64,000 bases of DNA from Kiloniella spongiae (GCF_001026905.1 NZ_LAQL01000002.1:744001-808000), one strand, 5' to 3'. Counted from the stretch's first letter, positions 34,220 to 43,776 are shown. Notes: generated from the letters alone by a model not told the origin. Numbers and translations are program-made.

Positions 34220-34254
34220 AAAAACAAAACCCACTGCTTTAGGCAGTGGGTTTT
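34220..34254 (-). terminator. Rho-independent terminator of the tRNA-Ala gene
   Basis: AAAACCCACTGC (34226-34237) is complementary to GCAGTGGGTTTT (34243-34254) with a five-base loop. On the minus strand it ends in a T-rich run. It begins three bases after the tRNA 3' end. Confidence 0.93.
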
Positions 34255-34256
34255 GA

Positions 34257-34332
34257 TGGTGGAGCCAAGGAGGATCGAACTCCTGACCTCTTCGCTGCCA
34301 GCGAAGCGCTCTCCCAGCTGAGCTATGGCCCC
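34257..34332 (-). tRNA. tRNA-Ala (anticodon GGC), CCA encoded
   Basis: On the minus strand the 76-base cloverleaf starts GGGGCCATAGCTCAGCTGGG and ends in CTCCACCA. The anticodon loop CTGGCAG sits on a five-pair stem CTTCG/CGAAG and gives anticodon GGC, which reads GCC and GCU. The T arm has GTTCGATCC. The acceptor stem GGGGCCA pairs with TGGCTCC with one wobble. Confidence 0.97.
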
Positions 34333-34449
34333 AAATTATCCGCCGCAAAGCAGCTGATGCGGCGGAAAATATGACGTCTTTTCCTCCTTGGCAAGAAAAA
34401 TATTTCCTTGCCAAAAGAAAAGCACTCTTCCTGTCAGAATCTAACCGAC
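34333..34449. repeat. two inverted repeats between the tRNA and the FYDLN-acid gene
   Basis: TCCGCCGCA (34339-34347) pairs with TGCGGCGGA (34358-34366). TTGGCAAG (34388-34395) pairs with CTTGCCAA (34407-34414). Neither is followed by a T run on the minus strand. They may end the gene upstream in a Rho-dependent way or separate it from the tRNA promoter. Confidence 0.55.
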
Positions 34450-34779
34450 TCAGTCGTCGCTGATACCACCAGCACCGGCGCTTACATTCTGAAGATCTTC
34501 GTCATCATCAGGATCCAGATCATCACCGTCATCAATGTGAAGCAATTCTTCCTCATCCGGGAAGTCCACAACATTGTCGGATGTCTCCAGATCAACATCC
34601 TGCGTTTCAACTGCTTCTTCAGCCGGTGCCTTAGCAGATTGCTTTGGGCGGCCAGATTTAGCGGTTAAATCCAATTCGGTTCCACATTTAGGACACACAA
34701 TCGGTGATTTCTTAAAATCGTAAAATTTAGCCTTACAGCTTAGACAGGTACGTTTGCTACCCCATTCCGGCTTACTCAC
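34450..34779 (-). CDS. TIGR02300 family (FYDLN-acid) protein
   Basis: The 109-residue protein has a zinc-ribbon-like N-terminus with two CxxC motifs (TCLSCKAKFYDFKKSPIVCPKCG) and a long acidic tail rich in D and E. This is the alphaproteobacterial TIGR02300 family, whose function is unknown. The FYDLN motif reads FYDFK here. I start at GTG 34779, giving (M)SKPEWGSKR, because GGAGG stands eight bases upstream. Its place beside tRNA-Ala and aroA is conserved in the class. Confidence 0.9.
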   Translation of the reverse strand: MSKPEWGSKRTCLSCKAKFYDFKKSPIVCPKCGTELDLTAKSGRPKQSAKAPAEEAVETQDVDLETSDNVVDFPDEEELLHIDDGDDLDPDDDEDLQNVSAGAGGISDD

Positions 34780-35126
34780 AGCCAGACCCTCCAACTAGAA
34801 TTTTGTAACAACCACACAATGGCTTTCGAAAAAACTGCAAATGCCATGATCACCCCAGACTGTCAATAAAGGGTGAATGACAATTTAAATAATAAGAAAA
34901 AATTTTATCCTTCGCCCCTTTTTCCTGCCCACACTCTATCTTTATGCGTATCAAGCTCTGGTAAAAGGCTGTTTTCCTCTATAAAAGGAACCCGAAACAA
35001 TCTTTTAGGATCAGACAGCACGTTGAGATTCTGTATCGGGATAACCGGACCAGAACTTGAACACACCGCAGATTCGCAGGGTTTAAAATCAAGGCGAATC
35101 TGGAATGCGAAATACGGAATACATTA
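34780..35126. other. divergent intergenic region before aroA
   Basis: This stretch of about 350 bases should hold the promoters for the FYDLN-acid gene and for aroA-cmk. It is AT-rich in the first 120 bases. I see no gene, hairpin with a T run, or clear -35/-10 pair. Confidence 0.4.
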
Positions 35127-36452
35127 ATGACCAGCGATAATTCTCTGTCTTCAACTCCAAGTTCTTCCATCAAGGGCACGGTTAAAGTTCCCGGCGACAA
35201 ATCTATCTCGCATAGATCCCTTATGTTTGGGGCACTCGCCATCGGAAAAACCAATGTATTCGGTATGCTTGAAGGCGAAGACGTGCTGGCAACGGCCAAG
35301 GCCATGCGCGCTTTGGGTGCCCATGTTGAACGGGATGACCAAGGCGTTTGGCATATTGAAGGACGCGGTATCGGCGGCCTTTGCGAACCCGAAGACGTTT
35401 TGGATATGGGAAACTCTGGTACATCCGCCAGACTGCTTATGGGGATTCTAGGCAGCCATCCCATCACCACCTTCATGACCGGGGATGCGTCGCTCAGAAA
35501 ACGTCCTATGGGGCGCGTTGCCAATCCATTGGCTGAAATGGGAACGCAGGTTCACTGTCGTTCCGGACAACGCCTTCCCCTTATGGTACAGGGAGCCGAA
35601 ACGCCCATGCCCATCCGTTATAAATTGCCAATGGCGTCGGCGCAGGTAAAATCCTGTATTCTGCTTGCCGGACTGAATACGCCCGGTGAGACAACGGTCA
35701 TCGAAACAGAACATACCCGTGACCATACCGAGCTTATGCTCCGCCACTTTGGCGCCGAGGTTCGCGTCACCCAAACAGACGAAGGCCGGGAAACAACCAT
35801 TGTTGGTCAACCTGAACTTAAAGCTGCCGATGTCCACGTCCCCTCAGATCCATCTTCAGCGGCTTTTCCAACAGTAGCTGCTTTGATCAATGAAGGGTCT
35901 GAACTTCGACTTCCCGGTATCGGCATGAACCCACATCGCAACGGGATTTATATCACATTGAAAGAAATGGGTGCCGACATCACGCTGGAAAACGAACGTA
36001 CAGAAGCAGGCGAGCCTGTCGCAGACTTGGTTGTTCGCGCAAGCAAACTCAAAGGCATTACAGTTCCCGCAGAACGTGCACCTTCCATGATTGATGAATA
36101 TCCTGTTCTGGCAATTGCCGCTTCTTTTGCTGAGGGAAAAACCATCATGGAAGGCCTTGGCGAACTCCGGGTCAAAGAGAGCGATCGTCTTTCTGCCGTT
36201 GCCAATGGCCTCAAAGCCTGTGGCGTTACCTGTGAAGAAGGTGATGACTATCTGATCGTCGAAGGATCACCCGCTGGTGTACAAGGCGGCGGGACAATCA
36301 CAACGCACTTTGATCATCGCATTGCCATGAGCTTCCTTGTCATGGGCATGGCGGCAAAAGAACCCGTGAAGGTTCTGGATGCTGATGCAATTGACACCAG
36401 CTTCCCTGACTTTGCCAAATTGATGAACGGTTTGGGTGCTCAAATCGGGTAG
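35127..36452 (+). CDS. aroA: AroA, 3-phosphoshikimate 1-carboxyvinyltransferase (EPSP synthase)
   Basis: The 441-residue enzyme transfers enolpyruvate from PEP to shikimate-3-phosphate, the sixth shikimate pathway step. Motifs are [16 protein letters not shown] near residue 23, [29 protein letters not shown] and [25 protein letters not shown] is also present. The LxMGNSGTxxRLxxG loop and the RPM sequence (not the plant-type LPxSKS pattern) are seen in many alphaproteobacteria. It starts an aroA-cmk-rpsA series. Confidence 0.97.
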   Translation: MTSDNSLSSTPSSSIKGTVKVPGDKSISHRSLMFGALAIGKTNVFGMLEGEDVLATAKAMRALGAHVERDDQGVWHIEGRGIGGLCEPEDVLDMGNSGTSARLLMGILGSHPITTFMTGDASLRKRPMGRVANPLAEMGTQVHCRSGQRLPLMVQGAETPMPIRYKLPMASAQVKSCILLAGLNTPGETTVIETEHTRDHTELMLRHFGAEVRVTQTDEGRETTIVGQPELKAADVHVPSDPSSAAFPTVAALINEGSELRLPGIGMNPHRNGIYITLKEMGADITLENERTEAGEPVADLVVRASKLKGITVPAERAPSMIDEYPVLAIAASFAEGKTIMEGLGELRVKESDRLSAVANGLKACGVTCEEGDDYLIVEGSPAGVQGGGTITTHFDHRIAMSFLVMGMAAKEPVKVLDADAIDTSFPDFAKLMNGLGAQIG

Positions 36453-36515
36453 TTTTACGCCCAAAGCAAACCAACACTGAAACATAACTAACGGCTGGAT
36501 TAAAAGGAAAAGACT

Positions 36516-37157
36516 TTGCCTGTTATCGCTATTGATGGTCCTGTTGCCTCGGGCAAAGGAACTCTGGCGCGTCGTCTCGCCGCCACTATGAATTTTGCTT
36601 ATCTGGACACTGGCTTGCTCTACAGAGCCGTCGCATCCCTCATACTAGAACGGGGAAGTGATCCAAACGACTCCGTTGTTGCCGCGAAGGTTGCAGACGG
36701 CTTTACAGCAGATGATATTAATCGCAGCGACCTTCGCGACGAAAAAGTTGGACAGGCCGCTTCTGTCGTTGCCGCCAATCAGGAAGTTCGGAAATCTCTG
36801 CTGGAATTCCAACGCCACTTCGCAAAAACACCACCGAACAACCACTTAGGTGCTGTTCTGGACGGAAGGGATATCGGCACCGTCGTCTGTCCGGACGCAG
36901 AAATCAAACTCTTTATCTCTGCAACGCCCGAAGTCCGCGCCAAACGCAGACATAAAGAGTTGCTTGATCGGGGCGATGAGTCTATATACGCCCGCGTACT
37001 GGAAGATTTGCGTGAACGTGATGAGCGGGATCGTAATCGTGCCACAGCGCCCTTACGGGCAGCTGAAGATGCGGTCACTCTGGATACCAGCGATATGGAT
37101 GCCAATAAGGCTTTTGAAGTTGCAAAGTCACTCGTTAACGAGCGCCTTTCTCTCTAA
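36516..37157 (+). CDS. cmk: Cmk, cytidylate kinase
   Basis: The 213-residue kinase phosphorylates CMP and dCMP with ATP. The P-loop is GPVASGKGTLARRLA (8-22), with YLDTGLLYRAVA and VLDGRDIGTVVCPDA following. R-A-K-R-R-H-K-E and ERDERDRNRATAPL form the LID and CMP-binding parts. The start is TTG, with AAGGA upstream; no in-frame ATG precedes the P-loop. The cmk-rpsA linkage is classical. Confidence 0.96.
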   Translation: MPVIAIDGPVASGKGTLARRLAATMNFAYLDTGLLYRAVASLILERGSDPNDSVVAAKVADGFTADDINRSDLRDEKVGQAASVVAANQEVRKSLLEFQRHFAKTPPNNHLGAVLDGRDIGTVVCPDAEIKLFISATPEVRAKRRHKELLDRGDESIYARVLEDLRERDERDRNRATAPLRAAEDAVTLDTSDMDANKAFEVAKSLVNERLSL

Positions 37158-37306
37158 AGTTCGACATCCTGATCAGGTATTTACGAATCAAGCGTCTGAC
37201 ACGTTTCTCTCAGTATAATTTTACTAGCCCGGGATGGTCCTGGGTAGACCGCCGGAAAAACCGGCCGGCCTGTATAGTGCGAACCTTTTGAAAGGAATAT
37301 TAACCC
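37158..37306 (+). promoter_or_regulatory. rpsA leader with -10 box and two hairpins
   Basis: A perfect TATAAT lies at about 37214-37219, without a good -35 at normal spacing. Downstream, CCCGGGA and TCCTGGG can pair (about 37228-37245), and GCCGG-AAAAA-CCGGC forms a second hairpin (37251-37265). GAAAGGA lies before the ATG. S1 is often autoregulated through its leader, so these hairpins are candidates for that control. Confidence 0.5.
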
Positions 37307-38998
37307 ATGGCTGAAGCAGCTGTTGAAAGCTTTGCCGACCTACTAGACGAATCCCTCGGTCAATCCGATCGTCTGGAAGGTAATGTACTTAAAGGCATGA
37401 TCGTTGCCATCGAAGGCGACGTTGCCCTTGTTGATGTAGGCCTCAAATCTGAGGGCCGAGTTGCACTTAAAGAATTTGCTGACGCTGGTCAGGCACCCGA
37501 AGTTAAAGTCGGGGATGAGGTAGAAGTTTACCTCGAGCGCATGGAAAGCAAAAACGGGGACGTTATGATCTCCCGTGATAAAGCGAAGCGTGAAGAAGCC
37601 TGGACACAGCTCGAAAAATCCTTTGGCGACAATGAGCGCGTTAACGGCGTTATCTTTGGTCGCGTTAAAGGTGGCTTCACTGTTGACCTTTCAGGCGCCG
37701 TGGCATTCTTGCCGGGCAGCCAGGTTGACATCCGCCCAGTTCGTGACGTTTCCCCATTGATGGGCAATGCGCAGCCATTCCAGATCCTGAAAATGGATCG
37801 TGCACGTGGTAACATCGTTGTTTCCCGTCGTGCTGTTCTGGAAGAAACACGTGCAGAGCAACGTTCAGAGCTTATCCAGAACCTTAATGAAGGTCAGGTT
37901 CTTCAGGGTGTTGTTAAAAACATCACTGATTACGGTGCCTTCGTTGATCTTGGTGGCGTTGACGGTCTGTTGCACGTTACTGACATTTCCTGGAAACGTA
38001 TCAACCACCCAAGTGAAAAACTGACAATCGGCCAACAGGTTGATGTTCAGGTTATCCGTTTCAACGCTGAAACACAGCGTATCAGCCTTGGCATGAAACA
38101 GCTTGAGACTGATCCATGGGATGGCGTTGCAGCTAAATACCCAATGGGTGCGAAACTTGAAGGTCGCGTGACCAACATCACTGACTACGGTGCCTTTGTT
38201 GAACTAGAAGCTGGTATCGAAGGTCTTGTTCACGTTTCTGAAATGTCCTGGACCAAGAAAAACATCCACCCTGGCAAAATCGTTTCTACGAGCCAGGAAG
38301 TTGAAGTTATGGTTCTTGATGTTGACGAATCAAAGCGTCGTATTAGCCTTGGTCTGAAACAGTGTTCTTCCAACCCTTGGGAGTCATTCCAGGCGAACCA
38401 CCCTGCCGAATCCGAGCTTGAAGGCGAAATCAAAAACATCACCGAATTCGGTCTGTTTGTTGGTCTTCCTGGCGAAATCGACGGCATGGTTCACCTTTCA
38501 GATCTGAACTGGGAACTTTCCGGTGACGAAGCTGTAAAAGAGTACAACAAAGGTGACATGGTTAAGGTTAAAGTTCTCGACGTTGACGTTGATAAAGAAC
38601 GCATCAGCCTTGGCATCAAACAGCTCAGCGACGATCCTTTCGCAGGTTCAGTTGAAGGCCTGAAAAAAGGTGCTGTTGTTACCTGTACTATTACATCTGT
38701 TACAGACGGCGCTCTTGAAGTTCAAATCGCTGATGGTGCTACTGGCACAATCCGTAAAACTGAGCTTTCACGTGAGCGTAGTGAACAGCGCACTGATCGT
38801 TTCGCAGTTGGCGAAAAAATCGACGCACGGATCACAAACATCGATTCCAAATCACGCAAAATTGCTCTGTCCATCAAACAGCACGAAGCTGCTGAAGAGA
38901 AACAGGCAATGGCTGATTACGGTTCAACAGACTCCGGCGCTAGCCTCGGCGATATCCTCGGTGAAGCTCTCTCCAAAGCTGCTGAAGACAAAAAATAA
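37307..38998 (+). CDS. rpsA: RpsA, 30S ribosomal protein S1
   Basis: The 563-residue protein has six S1/OB repeats. Repeats three to five are easy to see: VKNITDYGAFVDLGGVDGL, VTNITDYGAFVELEAGIEGL and IKNITEFGLFVGLPGEIDG. Repeats one and two (VALVDVGLKSEGRV; GGFTVDLSGAVAFLPGS) bind the ribosome and are more diverged. S1 holds mRNA on the 30S subunit. Codon use is strongly biased (GTT, CGT, GGT, AAA) as expected for high expression. A strong terminator follows. Confidence 0.98.
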   Translation: MAEAAVESFADLLDESLGQSDRLEGNVLKGMIVAIEGDVALVDVGLKSEGRVALKEFADAGQAPEVKVGDEVEVYLERMESKNGDVMISRDKAKREEAWTQLEKSFGDNERVNGVIFGRVKGGFTVDLSGAVAFLPGSQVDIRPVRDVSPLMGNAQPFQILKMDRARGNIVVSRRAVLEETRAEQRSELIQNLNEGQVLQGVVKNITDYGAFVDLGGVDGLLHVTDISWKRINHPSEKLTIGQQVDVQVIRFNAETQRISLGMKQLETDPWDGVAAKYPMGAKLEGRVTNITDYGAFVELEAGIEGLVHVSEMSWTKKNIHPGKIVSTSQEVEVMVLDVDESKRRISLGLKQCSSNPWESFQANHPAESELEGEIKNITEFGLFVGLPGEIDGMVHLSDLNWELSGDEAVKEYNKGDMVKVKVLDVDVDKERISLGIKQLSDDPFAGSVEGLKKGAVVTCTITSVTDGALEVQIADGATGTIRKTELSRERSEQRTDRFAVGEKIDARITNIDSKSRKIALSIKQHEAAEEKQAMADYGSTDSGASLGDILGEALSKAAEDKK

Positions 38999-39022
38999 GC
39001 CTATTTTTTCGGTTCAAAAGAA

Positions 39023-39053
39023 AGGCCCGGTGTTCATTCACCGGGCCTTTTTT
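39023..39053 (+). terminator. Rho-independent terminator of rpsA
   Basis: AGGCCCGGTG (39023-39032) pairs perfectly with CACCGGGCCT (39039-39048), with a six-base loop and six T. Confidence 0.95.
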
Positions 39054-39260
39054 GCATCTAAAACGCTTTTTTATATGGGAAATGCTTTATTCTTAATGAC
39101 TTAGACTTGACGGATTTTTCAGGCTCTGGCACCCTTTAGCGGAACAGGACTAAAATCACGGCAAGAAAAGCTTAGATTTAAAATTATACGCCGGGTAATC
39201 CGAGGTACTAGAGGCGGGTATTTGAACTACTTCGGTAACAGCTACAGGGAGACGTAAGGC

Positions 39261-39554
39261 ATGACCAAGTCAGAGCTCATTCAGCATATCGCAGAGCAGA
39301 ACCCACACCTCTATCATCGGGATGTTGAAAGAATCGTCACTACTATCTTTGACGAAATCTCAAACGCTCTCTCAGACGGCAATCGGGTCGAACTCCGCGG
39401 TTTTGGAGCTTTTTCTGTCAAGCATCGTGACGCCCGTGTCGGCCGTAACCCGCGCACAGGTGAGTCTGTTGAAGTTGACTCAAAGCACATTCCATTCTTC
39501 AAGACTGGTAAACAACTTCGCGAACGTCTAAATAATGGCGTAGATAGCGAATAA
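39261..39554 (+). CDS. ihfB: IhfB, integration host factor subunit beta
   Basis: The 97-residue DNA-bending protein opens [17 protein letters not shown] and has [25 protein letters not shown], the beta-arm with the intercalating proline, then [15 protein letters not shown]. These mark the IHF beta subunit, not HU. It pairs with IhfA (not in this window). Its position after rpsA is conserved in proteobacteria. It follows the rpsA terminator by about 210 bases and likely has its own promoter. Confidence 0.97.
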   Translation: MTKSELIQHIAEQNPHLYHRDVERIVTTIFDEISNALSDGNRVELRGFGAFSVKHRDARVGRNPRTGESVEVDSKHIPFFKTGKQLRERLNNGVDSE

Positions 39555-39572
39555 ACAATATGGTTGAGATAC

Positions 39573-39905
39573 GTGAAACGATTTAGCTGGGTACTCACAG
39601 CCCCCATTACGCTGGCCATCTTACTCTTGGCAGTCAACAACCGTCAGGATGTCACACTAGAGATTTGGCCCTTTGGACTCCAGTTTGATTACCCGCTATA
39701 TCTGATCATCCTTATCTCAGTCGGCCTCGGCATTCTGGCAGGTGCTGTCATAGCGTGGCTATCCAGTGCAGCAACCCGAAGGCGTGCAAAAGCAGCCGAG
39801 TGGAAAGTGCTGGATTTACAGCGTGACCTCTCGTTCGAGCGCGCGGAACTCAAAAAACTGCACGAGAAAGAAGCATCGAAGCTTCCTGTTAAAGAAGCTT
39901 CGTAA
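39573..39905 (+). CDS. lapA: LapA-domain (DUF1049) membrane protein
   Basis: The protein of about 110 residues has two membrane helices (WVLTAPITLAILLLAVNN and LYLIILISVGLGILAGAVIAWL) separated by the LapA signature QDVTLEIWPFGLQFDYP, and a basic coiled C-terminus. LapA partners LapB in controlling lipopolysaccharide synthesis in E. coli. In alphaproteobacteria the role is less clear. Start is uncertain between GTG 39573 (chosen) and TTG 39564. It is right after ihfB, as in many proteobacteria. Confidence 0.85.
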   Translation: MKRFSWVLTAPITLAILLLAVNNRQDVTLEIWPFGLQFDYPLYLIILISVGLGILAGAVIAWLSSAATRRRAKAAEWKVLDLQRDLSFERAELKKLHEKEASKLPVKEAS

Positions 39906-40040
39906 GGCGTTTTCGACCCTTCGGTGTGGTGATCAAGCCAACAACGTCTTATATGCCCTCCCTTTTAGATTAATGCTGGCACTTGACCAATCAGCATTGT
40001 ATAAAATATTCAAATTCATGATTTAATCAGGGGACCCTCC

Positions 40041-40988
40041 GTGCAGAACATCACAGCTGAACAGGTTGCAGAAAGTTTGGATTATCCTTCTCTTGTAGAG
40101 GCCCTCAGAGAAGCTTTTCAGAGCAATATAACCGTTCCTATGCGTCACCATCACGATATGGAACAGCCCAACGGTCGTAGGGAATCCACACTTTTGCTAA
40201 TGCCAGCATGGGAATCCGGGAAATCCGTCGGGGTAAAGCTTGTTACCGTCAGCCCGGAAAACGGAGAGAAAGATTTACCTGCCATTCAAGGTATTTACAT
40301 CCTGTTTGATGGTGATACCGGAACTCCCAAAGCTCTTATCGAAGCCAAAACCCTCACGGCACGGCGCACGGCCGCGGCTTCTGCACTGGCAACGTCCTAT
40401 CTTGCGCGAGCGGACAGCACAAAGCTGACAATGGTCGGTACAGGCGTACTTGCACCAAACCTTATTCAGGCACACGCGGCTGTACGCCCCATTAAAGAAG
40501 TCACCATCTGGGGACGTGACCTTAAAAAAGCGGAAGATCTTGCACAGGAAATGAACAGCCTCGGCTTCACAGCCCATGCCGAAGAAAACCTGGAAAAGGC
40601 TATAAGTACCGCAGATATCATTTCCAGCGCGACCCTCAGCAAGACACCACTTATTTCAGGCAATTGGCTGACCCCCGGACAGCATCTTGATCTGGTTGGC
40701 GCCTATCGCCCGGACATGCGCGAAGCAGATGATGAGGCCATTAAACGCTGTAGCATATTTGTCGATACTCACGCAGGAGCAACCAAAGAAGGCGGGGATG
40801 TTGTCATTCCCCTACAAAGCGGCGTTCTGAGGAAAGAAGATATCAAAGCAGATCTCTTCGAGCTTACCCAAGGTAAGCACACTGGCCGAAGCTCTGCAGA
40901 AGAAATCACCTATTTCAAATCTGTTGGCCACGCGCTGGAAGATTTAGCAGCCGCCCAGTTGGTAGATAGGCGTATTAACAACGCATAG
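40041..40988 (+). CDS. ornithine cyclodeaminase/mu-crystallin family protein
   Basis: The 315-residue NAD(P)-binding protein has LPAIQGIYILFDGDTGTPKALIEAKTLTARRTAAASALA (the R-T-A-A/G segment) and the Rossmann motif MVGTGVLAPNLIQAHAAVRPI. Family members include ornithine cyclodeaminase, alanine dehydrogenase and delta-1-pyrroline-2-carboxylate reductase. The VPMRHHHDM start is seen in the reductase group. I cannot choose between these. The start is GTG after GGGACC. It is an insertion in the usual lapA-pyrF interval. Confidence 0.85.
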   Translation: MQNITAEQVAESLDYPSLVEALREAFQSNITVPMRHHHDMEQPNGRRESTLLLMPAWESGKSVGVKLVTVSPENGEKDLPAIQGIYILFDGDTGTPKALIEAKTLTARRTAAASALATSYLARADSTKLTMVGTGVLAPNLIQAHAAVRPIKEVTIWGRDLKKAEDLAQEMNSLGFTAHAEENLEKAISTADIISSATLSKTPLISGNWLTPGQHLDLVGAYRPDMREADDEAIKRCSIFVDTHAGATKEGGDVVIPLQSGVLRKEDIKADLFELTQGKHTGRSSAEEITYFKSVGHALEDLAAAQLVDRRINNA

Positions 40989-41119
40989 GTACAATATTGG
41001 CACGGTCAAAGTGAATTAAACACTTTTAAACATGAACTATTCCAGAAACAGGGGTGACCAATGGGATTACCTCTGTTAGGAATGGGCTCCGATTAACAAC
41101 CTTGACTGGAGATCGGAAT

Positions 41120-41827
41120 ATGACCCCAAAAGAACGTATCTTTGTTGCCATTGACACCCCGGATATCAATAAAGCAACAGAGCTGGCGAAAGCACTCTCT
41201 GGTGAAGTGGGCGGCATTAAAATCGGCAAAGAGCTTTTTACAGCTCAAGGTCCCAATGCTGTCAGAGGCGCCGTTGGTGGCGAACCTCTTTTTGTCGACC
41301 TGAAGTTTCACGACATTCCCAATACTGTTGCCGGTGCAATCCGATCTTCGTTACACATGCGCCCCTTTATGGTGAATGTACACGCATCAGGTGGCAAAGC
41401 GATGATGCAAGCCGCAGCAGAAGCCGCACGCGAAACATCCGAAGACCTCGGCATTCCTCGCCCGATCGTACTGGCGGTTACTGTTTTGACAAGTATGGAC
41501 GATAGCGATCTATCTGATGTCGGCCAGAAAGGCCCCGCAGCAGAACAGGTCGAGCGTCTTGCATTGCTGGCAAAAAAAAGCGGTATAGACGGCGTGGTCT
41601 GTTCTTCACAGGAAATTAAATTGCTCCGTAAGGCCTGTGGTCCTGATTTTAAGCTTGTGGTTCCTGGCATAAGACCTACATGGGCTAGTGCAGGTGACCA
41701 GAAACGGATCATGACGCCGCGCGATGCTATTGAAGCTGGCGCAGATTATCTTGTCATTGGCCGCCCGATCACAGGCGCAGAAGATCCCGTGGCAGCAGCA
41801 CGCAGAATTGTTGAAGAGTTAAACTAA
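41120..41827 (+). CDS. pyrF: PyrF, orotidine 5'-phosphate decarboxylase
   Basis: The enzyme of 235 residues converts OMP to UMP. The catalytic tetrad segment is VDLKFHDIPNTV (D60, K62, D65), preceded by IKIGKELF. VTVLTSM, VCSSQEI and VPGIRP follow, and VIGRPITGAEDP near the C-terminus binds phosphate. The frame is open back to 41054, but ATG 41120 gives the family N-terminus (KERIFVAIDTPD) and has GGA upstream. Confidence 0.96.
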   Translation: MTPKERIFVAIDTPDINKATELAKALSGEVGGIKIGKELFTAQGPNAVRGAVGGEPLFVDLKFHDIPNTVAGAIRSSLHMRPFMVNVHASGGKAMMQAAAEAARETSEDLGIPRPIVLAVTVLTSMDDSDLSDVGQKGPAAEQVERLALLAKKSGIDGVVCSSQEIKLLRKACGPDFKLVVPGIRPTWASAGDQKRIMTPRDAIEAGADYLVIGRPITGAEDPVAAARRIVEELN

Positions 41828-41873
41828 ACCAGAAGGCCGAAAACAAGGTCGAAACAAAGCCGGAAAAGAAAGT

Positions 41874-42731
41874 ATGGTATCCCAGATTCCTCCAGAGCAA
41901 GCCGTTCACGATATTCCTGTTAAGACCGTAAGCGGTCTAGCCATAAAAACGGTTATGGGTAATTTGCCAGCTCTGACACAAATGGCTTTGTTTCCCTTCC
42001 TTCTCTCAGCTCTTATTACGGCATTGTCGATCCCATCCCTTGGTAATCCGCTCTCAAGTTGGATATTAAGTATCCTAGCTTACGTTCCCCATACTTTATT
42101 TGCGGTCGCCTGGCATCGCCGAACCTTGCTGGATCTGCAAGCACCTGAATCCACTTCAATTACGAGCTGGAACCGGGTCCATTGGCAGTTTCTCCTAAAG
42201 ATCATAATTCTGCTCGCCATCTTTTATGGCATGGGTATGATCGGCAGCTTACCCGTCCTAACCATCGGTGCGGCGATACCTTCTCTTGTCCCTCTTTTAT
42301 TCTTGGGATTAATGATCGCGATGCTATATGTCATTGCAAGATTATCTTTTATACTCCCCGCCACTGCTGTTGGTGAAAAATATTCTCTTGATACCAGCTG
42401 GAAACATACGAACAAACAAGGCTGGAGAATTGTTGCTGCTTTTCTGATGCTCACAATTCCTTTTGGCATCCTAATGCTCCTCATCGGAATGTTCGCTTTT
42501 GGCAGCTTGTTTACCGGCATACCGATAACCCCGGAAGAAGCAGCCAATTTTAACATTCTGTCTTTTATTCAAAACAACGGGCCTGCTTTCTTCTTTCTGC
42601 AACTCATTATTCTTATTGTGACTTATCTACCAACCGCTGCAGTAATTTCCATGCTCTCAATAGCTTTCAAAGGCTGCACAGGTTGGGTTCCTGAAGCTTC
42701 CACACCATCCACAGACGAAGAGGCAAGTTAA
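41874..42731 (+). CDS. multi-pass membrane protein, paralogue of the gene at 42808-43776
   Basis: The 285-residue protein has about six membrane helices (LTQMALFPFLLSALITALS, WILSILAYVPHTLFAVAW, FLLKIIILLAIFYGMGMIG, LVPLLFLGLMIAMLYVIARL, IVAAFLMLTIPFGILMLLIG, FFFLQLIILIVTYLPTAAV). After the fourth helix stands LSFILPATAVGEKYSLDTSWKHTNKQGW, which is shared with the next gene (19 of 37 identities over this block and the following helix). The layout recalls YciC/GDPD-type membrane domains. Function is unknown. Confidence 0.72.
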   Translation: MVSQIPPEQAVHDIPVKTVSGLAIKTVMGNLPALTQMALFPFLLSALITALSIPSLGNPLSSWILSILAYVPHTLFAVAWHRRTLLDLQAPESTSITSWNRVHWQFLLKIIILLAIFYGMGMIGSLPVLTIGAAIPSLVPLLFLGLMIAMLYVIARLSFILPATAVGEKYSLDTSWKHTNKQGWRIVAAFLMLTIPFGILMLLIGMFAFGSLFTGIPITPEEAANFNILSFIQNNGPAFFFLQLIILIVTYLPTAAVISMLSIAFKGCTGWVPEASTPSTDEEAS

Positions 42732-42807
42732 TACGCTGAAGCCAGTATTACTTGCAAATTTATCTGCAATTGCTACTAAATAGCAGAAACAGGTAAAGGG
42801 TTTTCAC

Positions 42808-43776
42808 GTGACTTTTGAGCAGACTTCTCACCATCCGGTAGAGAAAATTAGATTTGGCGAAGCTATGAACATGGCTTTTGCACCTCTATTTTCTAACTTT
42901 AAAACGGCTGTAAAATTTACTCTTTTGCCAGCCATTTCATTACTCATCATAATGGGTATAAGCACATATTTAATTTCTGTGCTTGCACCAGATAGCACAT
43001 CTTTAGAAACAGAAATTTTCCCGCTGTTCTTCGTTGTGCAACTCTTTTTTCTGCTCGTGACCTCACTTATTTTCTTTCAATTTTACGCCGCATGGGTTCG
43101 CTTTACTTTTTTAGATGAGGATGCAATTTCAGAAACGCTGTTTCTCAAACTAAGCAAAAGGCACTTTCTGCTTGCGGGAAAAGGGCTGTTATTAGGTATT
43201 GGTAGCTATATCGCTTTCATCGTCGTGATAGCTCTTTTTGTTATTGCAGGCTTTATACTCTTCTTCGGTATGGAGAGCTTTTCATTAGAAGCTGAAAGCT
43301 ACTCTCCATCTATGATCGGCGGAATGATATTTCTTATTTTCCCTATCATGCTAATACTCATGGCCATCTTCAGCGCAATCGTCTTGAAACTGTCTTATGT
43401 ATTTCCAGCAACAGCCCTAGACCAGCCTTATAGTTTTTCTATGAGTTGGGCACACACGAGAAAGCAAGGATTGCATATCTTTCTAGCCTTCTTTGTTCTA
43501 TATTTTATCATGAGTTTTGCAGCCGGTTTTATTATATCGATTGTGATAGGTGTTTTTTCCATCGCCCTTTTTTCCTCAAGCGATGTCCTTCAAGCCAGTG
43601 ATCCCGCAACGATGTTGACGTCAACGTCGACACTTTTTCTCGTTATCCCCCTATACTTTGGGGTCACAATCTTGTCTTTACTCGCAATGATTCCATTTAT
43701 TAACATGCACAACTATTGTTTTGCGACCAATACTGGCTGGCAAAGTACGGAAGAAATTACAGAACGCTTTGCGTAA
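42808..43776 (+). CDS. multi-pass membrane protein, paralogue of the gene at 41874-42731
   Basis: The 322-residue protein has about six membrane helices and the shared block LSYVFPATALDQPYSFSMSWAHTRKQGLHI before the fifth helix. It begins with GTG, with AAAGGG upstream. Its codons are more A/T-rich than those of pyrF and trpF around it. Being next to its paralogue, it probably arose by duplication, and the two proteins may form a hetero-oligomer. There is no signal for substrate or partner beyond the P-A-T-A and S-W-x-H-T-x-K-Q-G motifs. Confidence 0.72.
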   Translation: MTFEQTSHHPVEKIRFGEAMNMAFAPLFSNFKTAVKFTLLPAISLLIIMGISTYLISVLAPDSTSLETEIFPLFFVVQLFFLLVTSLIFFQFYAAWVRFTFLDEDAISETLFLKLSKRHFLLAGKGLLLGIGSYIAFIVVIALFVIAGFILFFGMESFSLEAESYSPSMIGGMIFLIFPIMLILMAIFSAIVLKLSYVFPATALDQPYSFSMSWAHTRKQGLHIFLAFFVLYFIMSFAAGFIISIVIGVFSIALFSSSDVLQASDPATMLTSTSTLFLVIPLYFGVTILSLLAMIPFINMHNYCFATNTGWQSTEEITERFA

